Shown here: piece after piece, positions 1 through 10,311 of the stretch | How positions within the stretch are numbered: the stretch's first letter is position 1 | Layout: the number at the start of each line of letters is the position of its first letter | Assembly (NCBI GenBank): GCA_902529715.1 | Contig: CABZXL010000002.1 | Coordinates: 1-57,500, forward strand | DNA: 57,500 nucleotides | Origin: an uncultured Pelagibacteraceae bacterium | GTDB lineage: Bacteria; Pseudomonadota; Alphaproteobacteria; Pelagibacterales; Pelagibacteraceae | Direction of reading: 5' to 3' | Translations under genes and position numbers: made by a program | Notes under the pieces: generated by a model | Seen by the model: only the letters and a program-made list of their open reading frames with translations | Database searches by the model: none | Told to the model about the DNA's origin: nothing

Positions 1-1245
1 ATCTAAAATTGGCATACCGTAAATGGGGCTTTGTGGATCAGTTTTTGCTACGGGATTAGTTACATCATTTGCTCCAATAACATATGCAACATCACAATTG
101 GCAAAATCATTGTTGATTTCTTCAAGTTCAAAAACTTCATCATATGGCACGTTTGCCTCAGCTAATAACACATTCATATGTCCAGGCATTCTACCAGCTA
201 CTGGATGTATTGCATAACTAACTTTAACACCATTTTTTTTAAGAGCATCCACCATCTCCCTTAATGCATGTTGTGCCTGAGCAACTGCCATACCATACCC
301 TGGAACAATTATTACTGATGAAGCATTTTTCATCAAAAATGCAGCATCGTCAGCATTTCCACTTTTAACAGGTTTTTGTTCTTTGCCTTTTGCAGATGAA
401 GATTGATCAGTTCCGCCAAACCCTCCTAAAATTACATTAAAGAAAGAACGGTTCATACCTTTGCACATGATATAAGATAAAATTGCACCAGAAGATCCAA
501 CTAAAGCTCCAGTAATTATTAATGCAGTATTTTCTAGAGTGAAACCAATTCCAGCTGCTGCCCAACCAGAATATGAATTCAGCATAGATATAACAACTGG
601 CATATCAGCTCCACCTATCGGAATGATCAATAGAACTCCGACTAAAAATGAAATTATAATTATAACCCAAAACCAAGTGCTTATTTGAGTTTTACATAAA
701 TAAAATATTAAGCCCAACAAAATTATACCTAAAGCCAAATTTAAAAAGTGTTGACCTAAAAAAGTTATTGGAGAACCAGACATTATTCCTCGCAATTTTA
801 AAAAAGCTATAATAGAACCAGTAAAGGTTATAGCTCCTATTGCTGCGCCCAAAGACATTTCGATTAAACTTGCTATTTTAATATTTCCTGGTGATCCTAA
901 ATTAAAAACTTCAGGATTTAAAAAAGCTGATATTGCAACAAATACTGCAGCAAGGCCAACTAAACTATGAAAACCTGCTACAAGCTCTGGCATTGCTGTC
1001 ATTGGTATTTTATATGCAATAAATGCTCCTACAGAACCTCCGACTAATAAAAAACCTAAGACATATAAAAATCCAGTAGAAAAATTTCCGACAGATAAAA
1101 AAGTAACTCCAATGGCAATTACCATTCCAATAATTCCAAATAAATTTCCCTGTCTTGATGTTTCTGGGGATGAAAGTCCTCTTAAGGCTAAAATAAATAA
1201 AATACCTGAGACCAAATAAAAGACTGCCAATAAATTTGCTGACAT
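1..1245 (-). CDS. pntB: NAD(P) transhydrogenase subunit beta (partial, runs off left edge)
   Basis: Hand translation of minus strand from ATG at 1245: [41 protein letters not shown]...; later [18 protein letters not shown]...[25 protein letters not shown]...[25 protein letters not shown]. Absent from ORF track because it is truncated. Confidence 0.95.
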   Translation of the reverse strand, partial: MSANLLAVFYLVSGILFILALRGLSSPETSRQGNLFGIIGMVIAIGVTFLSVGNFSTGFLYVLGFLLVGGSVGAFIAYKIPMTAMPELVAGFHSLVGLAAVFVAISAFLNPEVFNLGSPGNIKIASLIEMSLGAAIGAITFTGSIIAFLKLRGIMSGSPITFLGQHFLNLALGIILLGLIFYLCKTQISTWFWVIIIISFLVGVLLIIPIGGADMPVVISMLNSYSGWAAAGIGFTLENTALIITGALVGSSGAILSYIMCKGMNRSFFNVILGGFGGTDQSSSAKGKEQKPVKSGNADDAAFLMKNASSVIIVPGYGMAVAQAQHALREMVDALKKNGVKVSYAIHPVAGRMPGHMNVLLAEANVPYDEVFELEEINNDFANCDVAYVIGANDVTNPVAKTDPQSPIYGMPILD

Positions 1246-1247
1246 AT

Positions 1248-1556
1248 TTATTTATCTTTCTTTTTCTTTTTGTACATCGCAAGCATTCTTTGAGTTACAA
1301 GAAAACCTCCAAAGATATTTACTGCGGCTAAAATAATAGCTAAAAAACCAAAAATATTTGCAGTATTAAATATATTTCCAGAATTTCCTGCTAGGGCTGC
1401 AATTATTGCTCCAACAATAATTACTGAAGATATTGCATTAGTTACTGACATTAAAGGTGTGTGCAATGATGGAGTAACACTCCAAACTACATAATATCCG
1501 ATAAATATCGATAGAATAAATATGCTTAATCTAAATATAAAAGGATCTATTTCCAT
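1248..1556 (-). CDS. pntAB: NAD(P) transhydrogenase subunit alpha, membrane part (PntA2)
   Basis: 102 aa, hydrophobic, [25 protein letters not shown] motif; next to pntB and pntAA. Confidence 0.93.
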   Translation of the reverse strand: MEIDPFIFRLSIFILSIFIGYYVVWSVTPSLHTPLMSVTNAISSVIIVGAIIAALAGNSGNIFNTANIFGFLAIILAAVNIFGGFLVTQRMLAMYKKKKKDK

Positions 1557-1557
1557 A

Positions 1558-2643
1558 TTATTTCACTAAAGTTTTATTAATAATTTCATCTTCTAAATTA
1601 ATATTTATTTTATTATTTTTCTTATCATAAAGATTTAAAATAAAATTAAATAAATTTTTTGCATATAAATTTGACGCAGATATAGGAAGCTTATTTAAAA
1701 TATTTTTTTCACCAAGTATTGTAACTCCATTTTTTTCAACAATTTCGTCTACTTTTGTGTATGCTGCGTTTCCACCTTGAGAAGCAGCTAAATCATAAAT
1801 TACTGACCCTGGCTGCATATCTTCAATCATTTTTTCATTTATAATCAATGGAGCTTTTTTTCCTGGAATAAGTGCAGTACAAATAACTATATCAGTTTTT
1901 TTTAAAGTTTGTGCTAAAAGGTTTTCTTGTTTTTTTTTAAATTCTTCTGAAGCTTCTTTTGCATAACCACCTTCGGTTTCTAAATTTTCAGAACCTTCAA
2001 CTACTAAGAATTTTCCACCAAGGCTTTCGACTTGCTCTTTTGATGCTGTTCTTACATCAGTAGCAAATACTATTGCCCCCATTCTTTTAGCAGTCGCTAT
2101 AGCTTGAAGTCCAGCAACTCCAGCACCTATTACTAATACTTTTGCAGCTGATATAGTTCCTGCTGCAGTCATCATCATTGGAATTGCCTTTTTAAATTCT
2201 GCAAAAGAGTCAACAACAGCTTTATATCCAGCCAAGTTTGCTTGTGAAGAAAGAATATCCATTGACTGTGCACGTGTAATTCTTGGAAGAAGTTCTAGAG
2301 AAAAAATGGATGTTTTTTTGGATTTAAATTTTGCTATTTTTTCTAAATTTTGATTAGAATTGAAACTTCCAACGAGAATTTTATTTTCCTGAAAGAATTC
2401 TAAGTTTTTTTCTTCTGGTAGTTTTAATTGTAAAACTACATCTGATTGTCTCAGAATATTTTCTTTTTTTTCAATTTTACAACCTTCATTTAAAAATTGG
2501 TTATCTGAAATGCCTAAATGAGAGCCATAACCATCTTCCAGTAAAATTTGGAAACCACTAGTAATATATTTTTTTGCGATATCAGGAGTTATAGAAATTC
2601 GTTTTTCTATTTCCTTATTTTCTGATATTGAACCAATTATCAT
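1558..2643 (-). CDS. pntAA: NAD(P) transhydrogenase subunit alpha, NAD-binding part (PntA1)
   Basis: MIIGSISENKEIEKRISITPDIAKKY...VLVIGAGVAGLQAIATAKRMGAIVFATDVR; AlaDH/PNT family. Confidence 0.95.
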   Translation of the reverse strand: MIIGSISENKEIEKRISITPDIAKKYITSGFQILLEDGYGSHLGISDNQFLNEGCKIEKKENILRQSDVVLQLKLPEEKNLEFFQENKILVGSFNSNQNLEKIAKFKSKKTSIFSLELLPRITRAQSMDILSSQANLAGYKAVVDSFAEFKKAIPMMMTAAGTISAAKVLVIGAGVAGLQAIATAKRMGAIVFATDVRTASKEQVESLGGKFLVVEGSENLETEGGYAKEASEEFKKKQENLLAQTLKKTDIVICTALIPGKKAPLIINEKMIEDMQPGSVIYDLAASQGGNAAYTKVDEIVEKNGVTILGEKNILNKLPISASNLYAKNLFNFILNLYDKKNNKININLEDEIINKTLVK

Positions 2644-2655
2644 AAATAAAAAAAT

Positions 2656-2781
2656 CTATTTTTGTCTAGCTTTAAACTTTGGATTTTTTTTATTAATTAT
2701 ATATAGCCTACCTCTTCTTCTGACTAATTTTGAGTTAAGATCTCTTTTTTTTAAGGATTTAAGTGAGCTAGCTATTTTCAT
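2656..2781 (-). CDS. rpmJ: 50S ribosomal protein L36
   Basis: Hand translation, not in ORF track: [41 protein letters not shown] (41 aa), typical L36. Confidence 0.9.
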   Translation of the reverse strand: MKIASSLKSLKKRDLNSKLVRRRGRLYIINKKNPKFKARQK

Positions 2782-2800
2782 AAATAATTTAAAGTTTTAG

Positions 2801-2915
2801 CCTGGCAACGTCCTACTCTTCCATGTCTTAAGACAAAGTACCATCGGCGCAGAAAGGCTTGACTTCCGAGTTCGGAATGGGATCGGGTATTACCCTTTCG
2901 CAATAATCACCAGGC
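2801..2915 (-). rRNA. rrf: 5S ribosomal RNA
   Basis: Reverse complement of cctggcaacgtcctactcttccatgtc...agtaccatcggcgc...cttgacttccgagttcggaatgggatcgggt...; canonical bacterial 5S elements. Confidence 0.93.
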
Positions 2916-2997
2916 AGAAATCTTATATAGAAATTTTTGTTTTTGTAAACTTTAATTATTTAAGATTTAACTGGCTTAAATACTGATAAATATTAAA

Positions 2998-4836
2998 TCA
3001 ATCTAATTTGAATTTATCTTTGTAATCGATGTTCGAAGCTTGCAATTGTTCATTCTTTAATAAAAGAAAATTTTCGCATACAAGAATATCAATATTTGTT
3101 CCCATAAAACAATTAAAAGCATCTTCAACTGAACAAACTATTGGCTCACCTCTAATATTAAATGAAGTGTTAACTAAAATTGGGCATTCTGATAATTCAT
3201 TAAACTTAGCTAATAAATTATAAAATTTTTTATTAGTTTTGCTATCTACTGTTTGTATTCTGGCGGAATAATCTACATGGGTCACAGCTGGAACTATAGA
3301 TCTTTTAACCTTTAGCAAATCTATACCAAATAATTTTTTTTGATCATCTTTTATATTAATTCTTTTATCTTGTTTAATCTCAGAAACCATTAGCATATAT
3401 GGACTAGGGACATCTATCTCAAACCAATCTTTAAGCTTATCAATTATAATTGCTGGAGCAAATGGTCTAAAACTTTCTCTAAATTTAATTTTTAGATTCA
3501 ATTTTTTTTGCATATCTTCTGACCTGGGATCAGCAATTATTGATCTTGATCCTAAAGCTCTAGGTCCAAATTCCATTCTCCCTTGAAACCAACCTATGAT
3601 TTTTTGTTCAATTAAATATTTAGAGACTCTTTCTATTAAAGGCATGTCATCTAAAAAATGATACTTTGCTCCAATGTTTTTTAAAGTATTTTCAACTTCT
3701 GAGTTTGAATACGAAGGACCTAAATAGGATCCTTTCATACTATCATCATTTTTGATTTTTCTATCTTTTTTTAACTCTTTATGCCAAAATCCTATTGCAG
3801 CCCCAAGTGAACCTCCGGCATCTCCTGCAGCAGGTTGAATCCATATATTTTTAAAAGATCTTGACTTTAGAATTTTTCCATTTGCCACACAATTTAAAGC
3901 AACGCCTCCTGCCAAACATAAATTATTACTATAATTTTCTTTTTTTATAGAATTAACTAAATTTATAACAATTTTTTCTGTAACTTTTTGGATGGACGCA
4001 GCTATATCCATATGAAATTTTTCAATATTATTTTGTTTTGAGTCTCTTGCTTCTTTGCCAAATAGTTTAATAAAATTTTTATTGATCATTGTTAAACCAG
4101 TCGCATAATTAAAATATTTTAAGTTCAATCTAAAAGTTCCATCATTTTTTAAGTGAACTAAATTTTTTAATATCAATTCTTCATATTTTGGAGAGCCGTA
4201 AGGAGCTAGTCCCATAACTTTATACTCTCCACTATTTACTTTAAATCCAAGGTAATAAGTAAATGCTGAATAAAGCAACCCAATAGAATGAGGAAAGTGC
4301 ATTTCTTTTAATATTTTTAATTTATTATCATTACCAATCGCAAGTGTAGTTGTAGCCCATTCTCCTACTCCATCCAAAGTTAAAATAGCAGCATCTTTGA
4401 AAGGAGAAGGATAAAATGCACTAGCTGCATGACTAAAATGATGTTCAGAAAAATGTATTTTATCTATAGAAGAAAATTTAAGATCATGCATTTTTAACTT
4501 ATCAAATAAATATTTTTTCTGGAAAAGTTTTTCTCTTAGCCAAATTGGCATTGACATAGAAAAAGATTTAAATCCTCTAGGGGCAAATGCCAAATATGTT
4601 TCAAGCAACCTCTCAAATTTTAAAAAAGGTTTTTCATAAAAAACTATATAATCAACTTCATTAAGCTTGATATTGCCTTTTTGTAATACAAATTCTACAG
4701 CATTATAAGGATAGCTTGAATCGTGTTTTACTCTTGTAAATCTTTCTTCTTGAGCAGCAGCAATAATTTCTCCATCGGTTAAAAGTGTTGCAGCACTATC
4801 GTGATAAAATGCAGATATTCCTAATATATTTGTCAC
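2998..4836 (-). CDS. Carbamoyltransferase (NodU/CmcH/SxtN-like)
   Basis: VTNILGISAFYHDSAATLLTDGEIIAAAQEERFTRVKHD...; GWFQGRMEFGPRALGSRSIIADPR. Start reassigned to GTG at 4836 (ORF track 4935), which overlaps the upstream DUF5989 stop (TAGTG). Confidence 0.9.
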   Translation of the reverse strand: MTNILGISAFYHDSAATLLTDGEIIAAAQEERFTRVKHDSSYPYNAVEFVLQKGNIKLNEVDYIVFYEKPFLKFERLLETYLAFAPRGFKSFSMSMPIWLREKLFQKKYLFDKLKMHDLKFSSIDKIHFSEHHFSHAASAFYPSPFKDAAILTLDGVGEWATTTLAIGNDNKLKILKEMHFPHSIGLLYSAFTYYLGFKVNSGEYKVMGLAPYGSPKYEELILKNLVHLKNDGTFRLNLKYFNYATGLTMINKNFIKLFGKEARDSKQNNIEKFHMDIAASIQKVTEKIVINLVNSIKKENYSNNLCLAGGVALNCVANGKILKSRSFKNIWIQPAAGDAGGSLGAAIGFWHKELKKDRKIKNDDSMKGSYLGPSYSNSEVENTLKNIGAKYHFLDDMPLIERVSKYLIEQKIIGWFQGRMEFGPRALGSRSIIADPRSEDMQKKLNLKIKFRESFRPFAPAIIIDKLKDWFEIDVPSPYMLMVSEIKQDKRINIKDDQKKLFGIDLLKVKRSIVPAVTHVDYSARIQTVDSKTNKKFYNLLAKFNELSECPILVNTSFNIRGEPIVCSVEDAFNCFMGTNIDILVCENFLLLKNEQLQASNIDYKDKFKLD

Positions 4837-4988
4837 TAAAATATTGTATAAATAAATGGCGCAATTACTGAGCCTTGACTTAATACTATTAAAAAACCAA
4901 ACAATGCAAGAATAAGCAATATTGGAAAAAGCCAATATTTCTTTCTAGCAAATAAAAATTCTAAAAATTCTTTAAAAAAATCTATCAT
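4836..4988 (-). CDS. DUF5989-like small membrane protein
   Basis: Hand translation: MIDFFKEFLEFLFARKKYWLFPILLILALFGFLIVLSQGSVIAPFIYTIF* (50 aa); between carbamoyltransferase and SxtJ-like gene. Confidence 0.8.
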   Translation of the reverse strand: MIDFFKEFLEFLFARKKYWLFPILLILALFGFLIVLSQGSVIAPFIYTIF

Positions 4989-5359
4989 TAATATTGTTTT
5001 TTCATTGAGTTAATATCCTTATCTCTTTTTATCCAATATGAATTATTTTTTTTATCAAATTTTAATCTTAACAGATCTTTTCCAATTAATTTTAACACTA
5101 AGCCAATTGGGGTAATGATTAAAAAAAAAACAATTCCCATTACAATTGGTGAAATAATATGTCCTAAATACTCTCCAAGTTTTATCCAAACATTCCTTAA
5201 AAATCTTAATAATTTTAAATTAAGAATGGTTATAATTACAAAAAAAATAGCTATTGAAAAAAAAATATAACTAAAAGAAATAGTTAACTGAAAAGGGAAA
5301 AAACTTAAACATAAAAAAATTATAAAAAATAATAATCCAAACTTTTGATTTCTATTCAT
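4988..5359 (-). CDS. SxtJ-like membrane protein
   Basis: 123 aa, hydrophobic N-terminal half and C-terminal DKKNNSYWIKRD; upstream partner of carbamoyltransferase/DUF5989. Confidence 0.7.
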   Translation of the reverse strand: MNRNQKFGLLFFIIFLCLSFFPFQLTISFSYIFFSIAIFFVIITILNLKLLRFLRNVWIKLGEYLGHIISPIVMGIVFFLIITPIGLVLKLIGKDLLRLKFDKKNNSYWIKRDKDINSMKKQY

Positions 5360-6249
5360 TTTTTAATTTGTTTTTTAATAAATGATTTAACATAATCTTT
5401 TAATTGTATCTTACCATAGCACTTATGAACTTTATTAGAAAATGATAAATTAGCTAAAGCAGAAGCATATCTTTCTCCAGATCTGACTGGTAAATATTTT
5501 ATTTTAGAACTAAATAACTTTGCTACTTGAACTATAGAGTAACTTTTTTTATTTGAAATACTATAGTGACGACATTTATTTTTTTTCCATGCTTCGTAGC
5601 ACACCTCAACAGTATCTTTGACGTGAGTAAATCTTCTAGTTTGAGTTCCTGGCCTAACAACAGTTAGTGCTTTATTGTTTTCATACAACTTTTCAAATAT
5701 ACCTATTACTGTTGCCATTTCTCCATTTCTAATATGTCTAGGTCCATATACATTATAAAAATAAACAACTTCATACTTTAAACCAAACCATTTTTTTAAG
5801 TTCTCTAAAAGTTCAAGATTTTTTGATTTAGTAAATGCGTAAGGAGATAAGTTTTTATCTTTCCCATTATTTCCAATGCTTGCTGACGTTGCGGAATAAA
5901 TTATTTTTATTTTATTATCCAGACAAAATTTAAATACCTCTCTTGTACCAATAGAATTTGACTGAAAACATTGATCAAATTTTTTAAAGCTTTGATAAAT
6001 CCTAGAAAATTCTCCAAAATGAAAAAGAGAATTAATATTTTTTTTATATTTTTTTAATACTATTTTAATATCTTCTGTATTTTTATTTAGGTAAATAATT
6101 CTTTTACTTTTGAAGTGATTATATTTACTGCCACTTGAATAATTATCAATACTGATAATATTTAGTTTTGTTTTATTTAAAAAATATTCAATTAAGTTAG
6201 AGCCTACAAAGCCCGCACCACCGGTTACTACTATATATCTCTTTTTCAC
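5356..6249 (-). CDS. NAD-dependent epimerase/dehydratase (SDR)
   Basis: N-terminal GGAGFVGSNLIEYFL Rossmann motif; YSATSASIG..SPYAFTKSKN. Confidence 0.88.
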   Translation of the reverse strand: MKKRYIVVTGGAGFVGSNLIEYFLNKTKLNIISIDNYSSGSKYNHFKSKRIIYLNKNTEDIKIVLKKYKKNINSLFHFGEFSRIYQSFKKFDQCFQSNSIGTREVFKFCLDNKIKIIYSATSASIGNNGKDKNLSPYAFTKSKNLELLENLKKWFGLKYEVVYFYNVYGPRHIRNGEMATVIGIFEKLYENNKALTVVRPGTQTRRFTHVKDTVEVCYEAWKKNKCRHYSISNKKSYSIVQVAKLFSSKIKYLPVRSGERYASALANLSFSNKVHKCYGKIQLKDYVKSFIKKQIKK

Positions 6250-6324
6250 TATAAAATTTTATTGGTTGAAGCCATGTTTAGTTTTTTAATTAAAATAATC
6301 AAATAAATAATTTATTTTAAAGAA

Positions 6325-7143
6325 TTAATTAATTATTTTAAGAAAATAACACATAATATTTGTTAAATAATAATCAATTCCTTTAAATATATTTTTTTTT
6401 TTAGATAAATTTATATAATATTTGTGCTGTTCTTTACGTCTATACCAATAATTTTTACTAATAATTTTGCTAAATGTTTTATCTAAATTTTTTATGCCTA
6501 AGCTTTTATAAGTAAGATATGAATTCAAACTTTTAAAATCATAAAAAATCTGACAATATATTGCAATTAAAATATCAATTGCTAAATATTTACAATCAAA
6601 TGGTTTAGTTTGTTTAAAAAAATTTACAACAACCTCTCTTTTAATTGTTAAACAACTTGTTGAATGTACTAGTGGCCAACTATTAACTACTTTCTTGTAT
6701 ATATATAAATTTTTATAATATTTACTTAAACTAATTAATTTTTTTGATTTTTTTGATGATTCGTCATAAATCATAGGTGAATCTTGTATACAGCTATATT
6801 TATAATTAATTAATTCTTTACTTATAAAATATAATTTTTTTTTTGAAAAAAAATCATCTCCATCAATTAAGCAAATATATTCTCCTTTGCAATATTTTAA
6901 AGCTGACTCAATTTTAAATAATTGATCTTGAGTTGGATATTGATATGAGCTTTCTAAAAAAAGAAACTTAATATTTTTGTATTCCTTATACTTTTCTTTC
7001 AACTCATAATATTTTTTATCAGAGGTGTCAGATACAATTATTTCAAAACTTTCTTTCGTATCTTGATTTAATATTGAAAGTATACATCTTTCTAAATAAT
7101 TATTTTGATTATGTGAATTAACTATAATGCTAAATTTTGTCAT
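6325..7143 (-). CDS. Glycosyltransferase family 2
   Basis: MTKFSIIVNSHNQNNYLERCILSILNQDTKESFEIIVSDTSD...CLIDGDDFF. Confidence 0.85.
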   Translation of the reverse strand: MTKFSIIVNSHNQNNYLERCILSILNQDTKESFEIIVSDTSDKKYYELKEKYKEYKNIKFLFLESSYQYPTQDQLFKIESALKYCKGEYICLIDGDDFFSKKKLYFISKELINYKYSCIQDSPMIYDESSKKSKKLISLSKYYKNLYIYKKVVNSWPLVHSTSCLTIKREVVVNFFKQTKPFDCKYLAIDILIAIYCQIFYDFKSLNSYLTYKSLGIKNLDKTFSKIISKNYWYRRKEQHKYYINLSKKKNIFKGIDYYLTNIMCYFLKIIN

Positions 7144-7864
7144 TAAAAAATTCTTTATTTACGTATATATAATCAAAAGTTTTTCTAAAAGGCATTCTGG
7201 ATTTATAAAATTTTATAAATCCATTTTTATTCAATAATGAATGCATTTGTGAAAATTTATAGTTTTTAATTATCATAAAATCATAATGATGTTCAAAATA
7301 AATTACTTTAATTTTTTTAATTTTTTCATCTAAATCATTTAGTATAAAATATTCGTAACCCTCGGTGTCTATTTTCATTAAATCTATTGATAAAAAAGAA
7401 TATTCATCAAAAAAATCTGAAGCTTTTTTTATTTTAATTTTTTCTTTTGATTGAAAATTTTTATTTTTAAAGAAAAATTTTAATATTTTATTTTTTCTTT
7501 TATAGTAGTTTGATTGTGTATTTATTTGATTTATTGTTGAAGATGAGCTCTCAATTGTTTTGTTTATTAAAATTTCCTTAGTTTCTTCACCTAGTGCAAA
7601 ATTAAATTCATTTATTTCGCATTTATCTTGATATTTTATCAAGTTATTGGACATTTTTTTAAAGCTTTCCAAAACTGGTTCGAAAATAAATATTTTTTTA
7701 ATTTTAAATCTTTTTAATAAGTCCAATGATGTCTCCCCCTTATGACCACCAATGTCAAAAACTGTATTAATTTCTTTATTAAATATTTTTTGTAAATTTT
7801 TATAAATATTTATTTTATGTTTCATATCAACAATATTTAATAAAAATTGTAAAATTTTATTCAT
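7130..7864 (-). CDS. FkbM family methyltransferase
   Basis: TVFDIGGHKGETSLDLLKRF...IFEPVLESF...IDLMKIDTEGYEYFIL. Confidence 0.85.
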   Translation of the reverse strand: MNKILQFLLNIVDMKHKINIYKNLQKIFNKEINTVFDIGGHKGETSLDLLKRFKIKKIFIFEPVLESFKKMSNNLIKYQDKCEINEFNFALGEETKEILINKTIESSSSTINQINTQSNYYKRKNKILKFFFKNKNFQSKEKIKIKKASDFFDEYSFLSIDLMKIDTEGYEYFILNDLDEKIKKIKVIYFEHHYDFMIIKNYKFSQMHSLLNKNGFIKFYKSRMPFRKTFDYIYVNKEFFNDKI

Positions 7865-9534
7865 TTTTCTGTATTAAAATAAATTAAATAATTAAATTTC
7901 TTTTTTACCTCTATTGCAGGTCTATGAGTACAGGGAGATTTAATATCCCAACATCCTCCTCGAACTGGTTTATTTAATATTATATTCTCTTCTAGTTGAA
8001 CTTCTTTATAGCTTTCTTTAGGTAAAAAATAGTATGCATTGTCTAATATATTATAGTTATATATGGTAATTTCTTTTTCAATTCTGTTTATATTTCTAAC
8101 ATTAAATATCAACAGACCAATTATAATTAGAATTACAAATTTTCTATTATCACTAATATTTAATTTTTTTTTAGATAAAAAATTACTTATTGGCATAAAC
8201 ATTAGTATAGCTAATAAGCAAAAACCTCCATATCTTAAGGCTGGATGATAAAAAAACCAATACAAAAATATTACAAAAATTGGAATATATAAATTTAAAT
8301 AAGAAAACTTTATTTCTTTTGTTGAAATCCATTTATTTTTTAAAAAAAATAAATATACAACAAAAATAATTGCAATTGTTCCTAATAAAGTATCAGAAAC
8401 TTTATTAAAAAAATAATTTTCAAGCCACCCACCAACCCAATTAATTCCTTTTATATACTCTTCAGGATTTTCTACTCTTGAATTTGGTGTATGCCCAGCT
8501 TTTGACCAAACCTCAAAATGTTTACTCATTCTATTTATTTCATGTTCGCTCATAGCCCAGCTAAATTTAGAAAAACACAATTTTTTTATTGGATAAATTA
8601 AACAACCGGTATTTGCGAAATTTACATGTAATACAAAAATACCAGTTAAAATTAATATAAACATTTGTTTATTGTAGAATAATTTTTTTATTTTTAATTG
8701 AGATTTAAATTTAAAATAAATAGGTATAAGTATAATAATATAGATTAAAAAATAAGTTTTTAATGTAAAAATAATTGCCAAAAGTAATAAAATAAAACTT
8801 AAATCAAAATTATTTAATTTTTTTTCATTAATAATTTTTAATGAATAAATAGTTAGTAATAAAACTATTATTTGTCCAGATCGATCTGTTCCATGTTCGG
8901 CAAATCTATAAAAAACAATATTTATAAATATAAAAAAGAATAAGGACAAAAACTTTATAAAATTATTTTTTGAAATTTTAATAATATTTAAAACAAGGAT
9001 TATGTTTGAAAAAAACATAATAATAAATGCACCGTAATGAAAAGAAAAATAATTTATTATAGGTAAATAAAATACTGAATTTAAATAGAATAAAGAGGAT
9101 GGTGTTCTAAAACCATGATTAAAATTTCCAAGTCCATATAGAAGTTTATTTTCAACCAAATTTACAGTGTATGGAAGATGATAGTAAGGAAAATCATCAT
9201 GAGATTTATGTAAAAATATCCCAATCAACAAAGCAATAAATATCAGTAAAGATATTTTCTGTTTTTTAAAAAAATTCTTATAACCTTTTTTTAAATAAAA
9301 ATGAGTAATAAAAGTTAATAAACCTACTGTTAAAAGTACTATATTGTGAAGGTAGTTATGGCTTAAAAAAATATTTGTTAGATAAGATATAAAAATTAAG
9401 AAAAAACATCCTACAAGTCCTATAACTCCAATATTTTGATTTAAATATTCTTTATCACAAATATAGCTATAAATTATTCCATATCCTATTACTGAAAAAG
9501 TAATTATAACTAAAAAAGTTGGAAGTAATATCAT
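7861..9534 (-). CDS. Polytopic membrane protein, possible membrane glycosyltransferase (LIC_10190-like)
   Basis: Multiple hydrophobic segments; HKSHDDFPYYHLPYTVNLVENKLLYGLGNFNHGFRTPSS and NTGCLIYPIKKLCF. Confidence 0.55.
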   Translation of the reverse strand: MILLPTFLVIITFSVIGYGIIYSYICDKEYLNQNIGVIGLVGCFFLIFISYLTNIFLSHNYLHNIVLLTVGLLTFITHFYLKKGYKNFFKKQKISLLIFIALLIGIFLHKSHDDFPYYHLPYTVNLVENKLLYGLGNFNHGFRTPSSLFYLNSVFYLPIINYFSFHYGAFIIMFFSNIILVLNIIKISKNNFIKFLSLFFFIFINIVFYRFAEHGTDRSGQIIVLLLTIYSLKIINEKKLNNFDLSFILLLLAIIFTLKTYFLIYIIILIPIYFKFKSQLKIKKLFYNKQMFILILTGIFVLHVNFANTGCLIYPIKKLCFSKFSWAMSEHEINRMSKHFEVWSKAGHTPNSRVENPEEYIKGINWVGGWLENYFFNKVSDTLLGTIAIIFVVYLFFLKNKWISTKEIKFSYLNLYIPIFVIFLYWFFYHPALRYGGFCLLAILMFMPISNFLSKKKLNISDNRKFVILIIIGLLIFNVRNINRIEKEITIYNYNILDNAYYFLPKESYKEVQLEENIILNKPVRGGCWDIKSPCTHRPAIEVKKKFNYLIYFNTEK

Positions 9535-9634
9535 GACAAATTAAAATATACTGTTAACTTACCAAAATAAATAAATAAATGAAAAAGCTTACTCTGCAAT
9601 TAAAATAATTGTAACAACTCGTTAGATAAATATT

Positions 9635-10306
9635 ATGAGAGAATTAACATTAATTATACCAGCAAAAAATGAATCTGAGTCTCTACCCAGTGTATTATCT
9701 GAGCTAGAAAAATTTGATTGCAATAAAACAATTATTGTTGACCCATCTGACACAGGTACAATTAAATCAATTGAAAATTTTAAATGTAATATAATAGATC
9801 AGAAAGTTACTGGCTATGGAAATGCATTAATTGAAGGAATTAATAGTGTAAATACAAAATATTTTTGTATTTTTAATGCTGACGGGTCCTTTGATCCAAA
9901 AGATTTAAAAGAAATGCTAAATAGATTAGAAAAAGGAGAAGATTTTATATTCGCTTCTAGATATATGCAAAATTCTGGAAGTGAAGATGATACATGGGTT
10001 ACATCTTTAGGAAATTTTTTATTTACTTTTCTTGGAAATTTTTTATATAAATTAAATATATCAGACATTTTATTTACATATATTTGTGGAAAAACAAATC
10101 TAGCTAAAAATTTAGGTTTATCAAATAAAAGTTTTGGAATTTGTGTTGAAATACCAATATTGGTAAAATTCCATAATCATAAATATTTATGCATACCTTC
10201 ATACGAAAGAAAAAGAATTGCTGGTAAAAAAAAAGTTAATGCATTGCGTGATGGATGGATTATTTTAATGGAATATTTTAATTTAATTAAATTTAGAAAA
10301 AAATAA
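9635..10306 (+). CDS. Glycosyltransferase family 2 (polyprenyl-phosphate mannosyltransferase-like)
   Basis: MRELTLIIPAKNESESLPSVLSELEKF...FNADGSFDPKDL. Confidence 0.87.
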   Translation: MRELTLIIPAKNESESLPSVLSELEKFDCNKTIIVDPSDTGTIKSIENFKCNIIDQKVTGYGNALIEGINSVNTKYFCIFNADGSFDPKDLKEMLNRLEKGEDFIFASRYMQNSGSEDDTWVTSLGNFLFTFLGNFLYKLNISDILFTYICGKTNLAKNLGLSNKSFGICVEIPILVKFHNHKYLCIPSYERKRIAGKKKVNALRDGWIILMEYFNLIKFRKK

Positions 10307-10311
10307 TTTTT

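Noticed and set aside
23-1282. ORFs 23..217 (+) and 1010..1282 (-)
   Set aside because: They overlap the well-supported partial pntB in antisense/alternate frames; low-complexity translations.
4837-4935. 33-aa N-terminal extension of the carbamoyltransferase ORF
   Set aside because: Same DNA encodes the DUF5989-like protein in another frame; GTG at 4836 gives the conserved TNILGISAFYHDSA start.
9814-10068. Antisense ORFs such as 9814..10068 (-), 11876..12085 (+), 26581..26778 (-), 33525..33812 (+), 48940..49179 (-)
   Set aside because: Fully or mostly antisense to strong family-assigned genes; translations show no family features.
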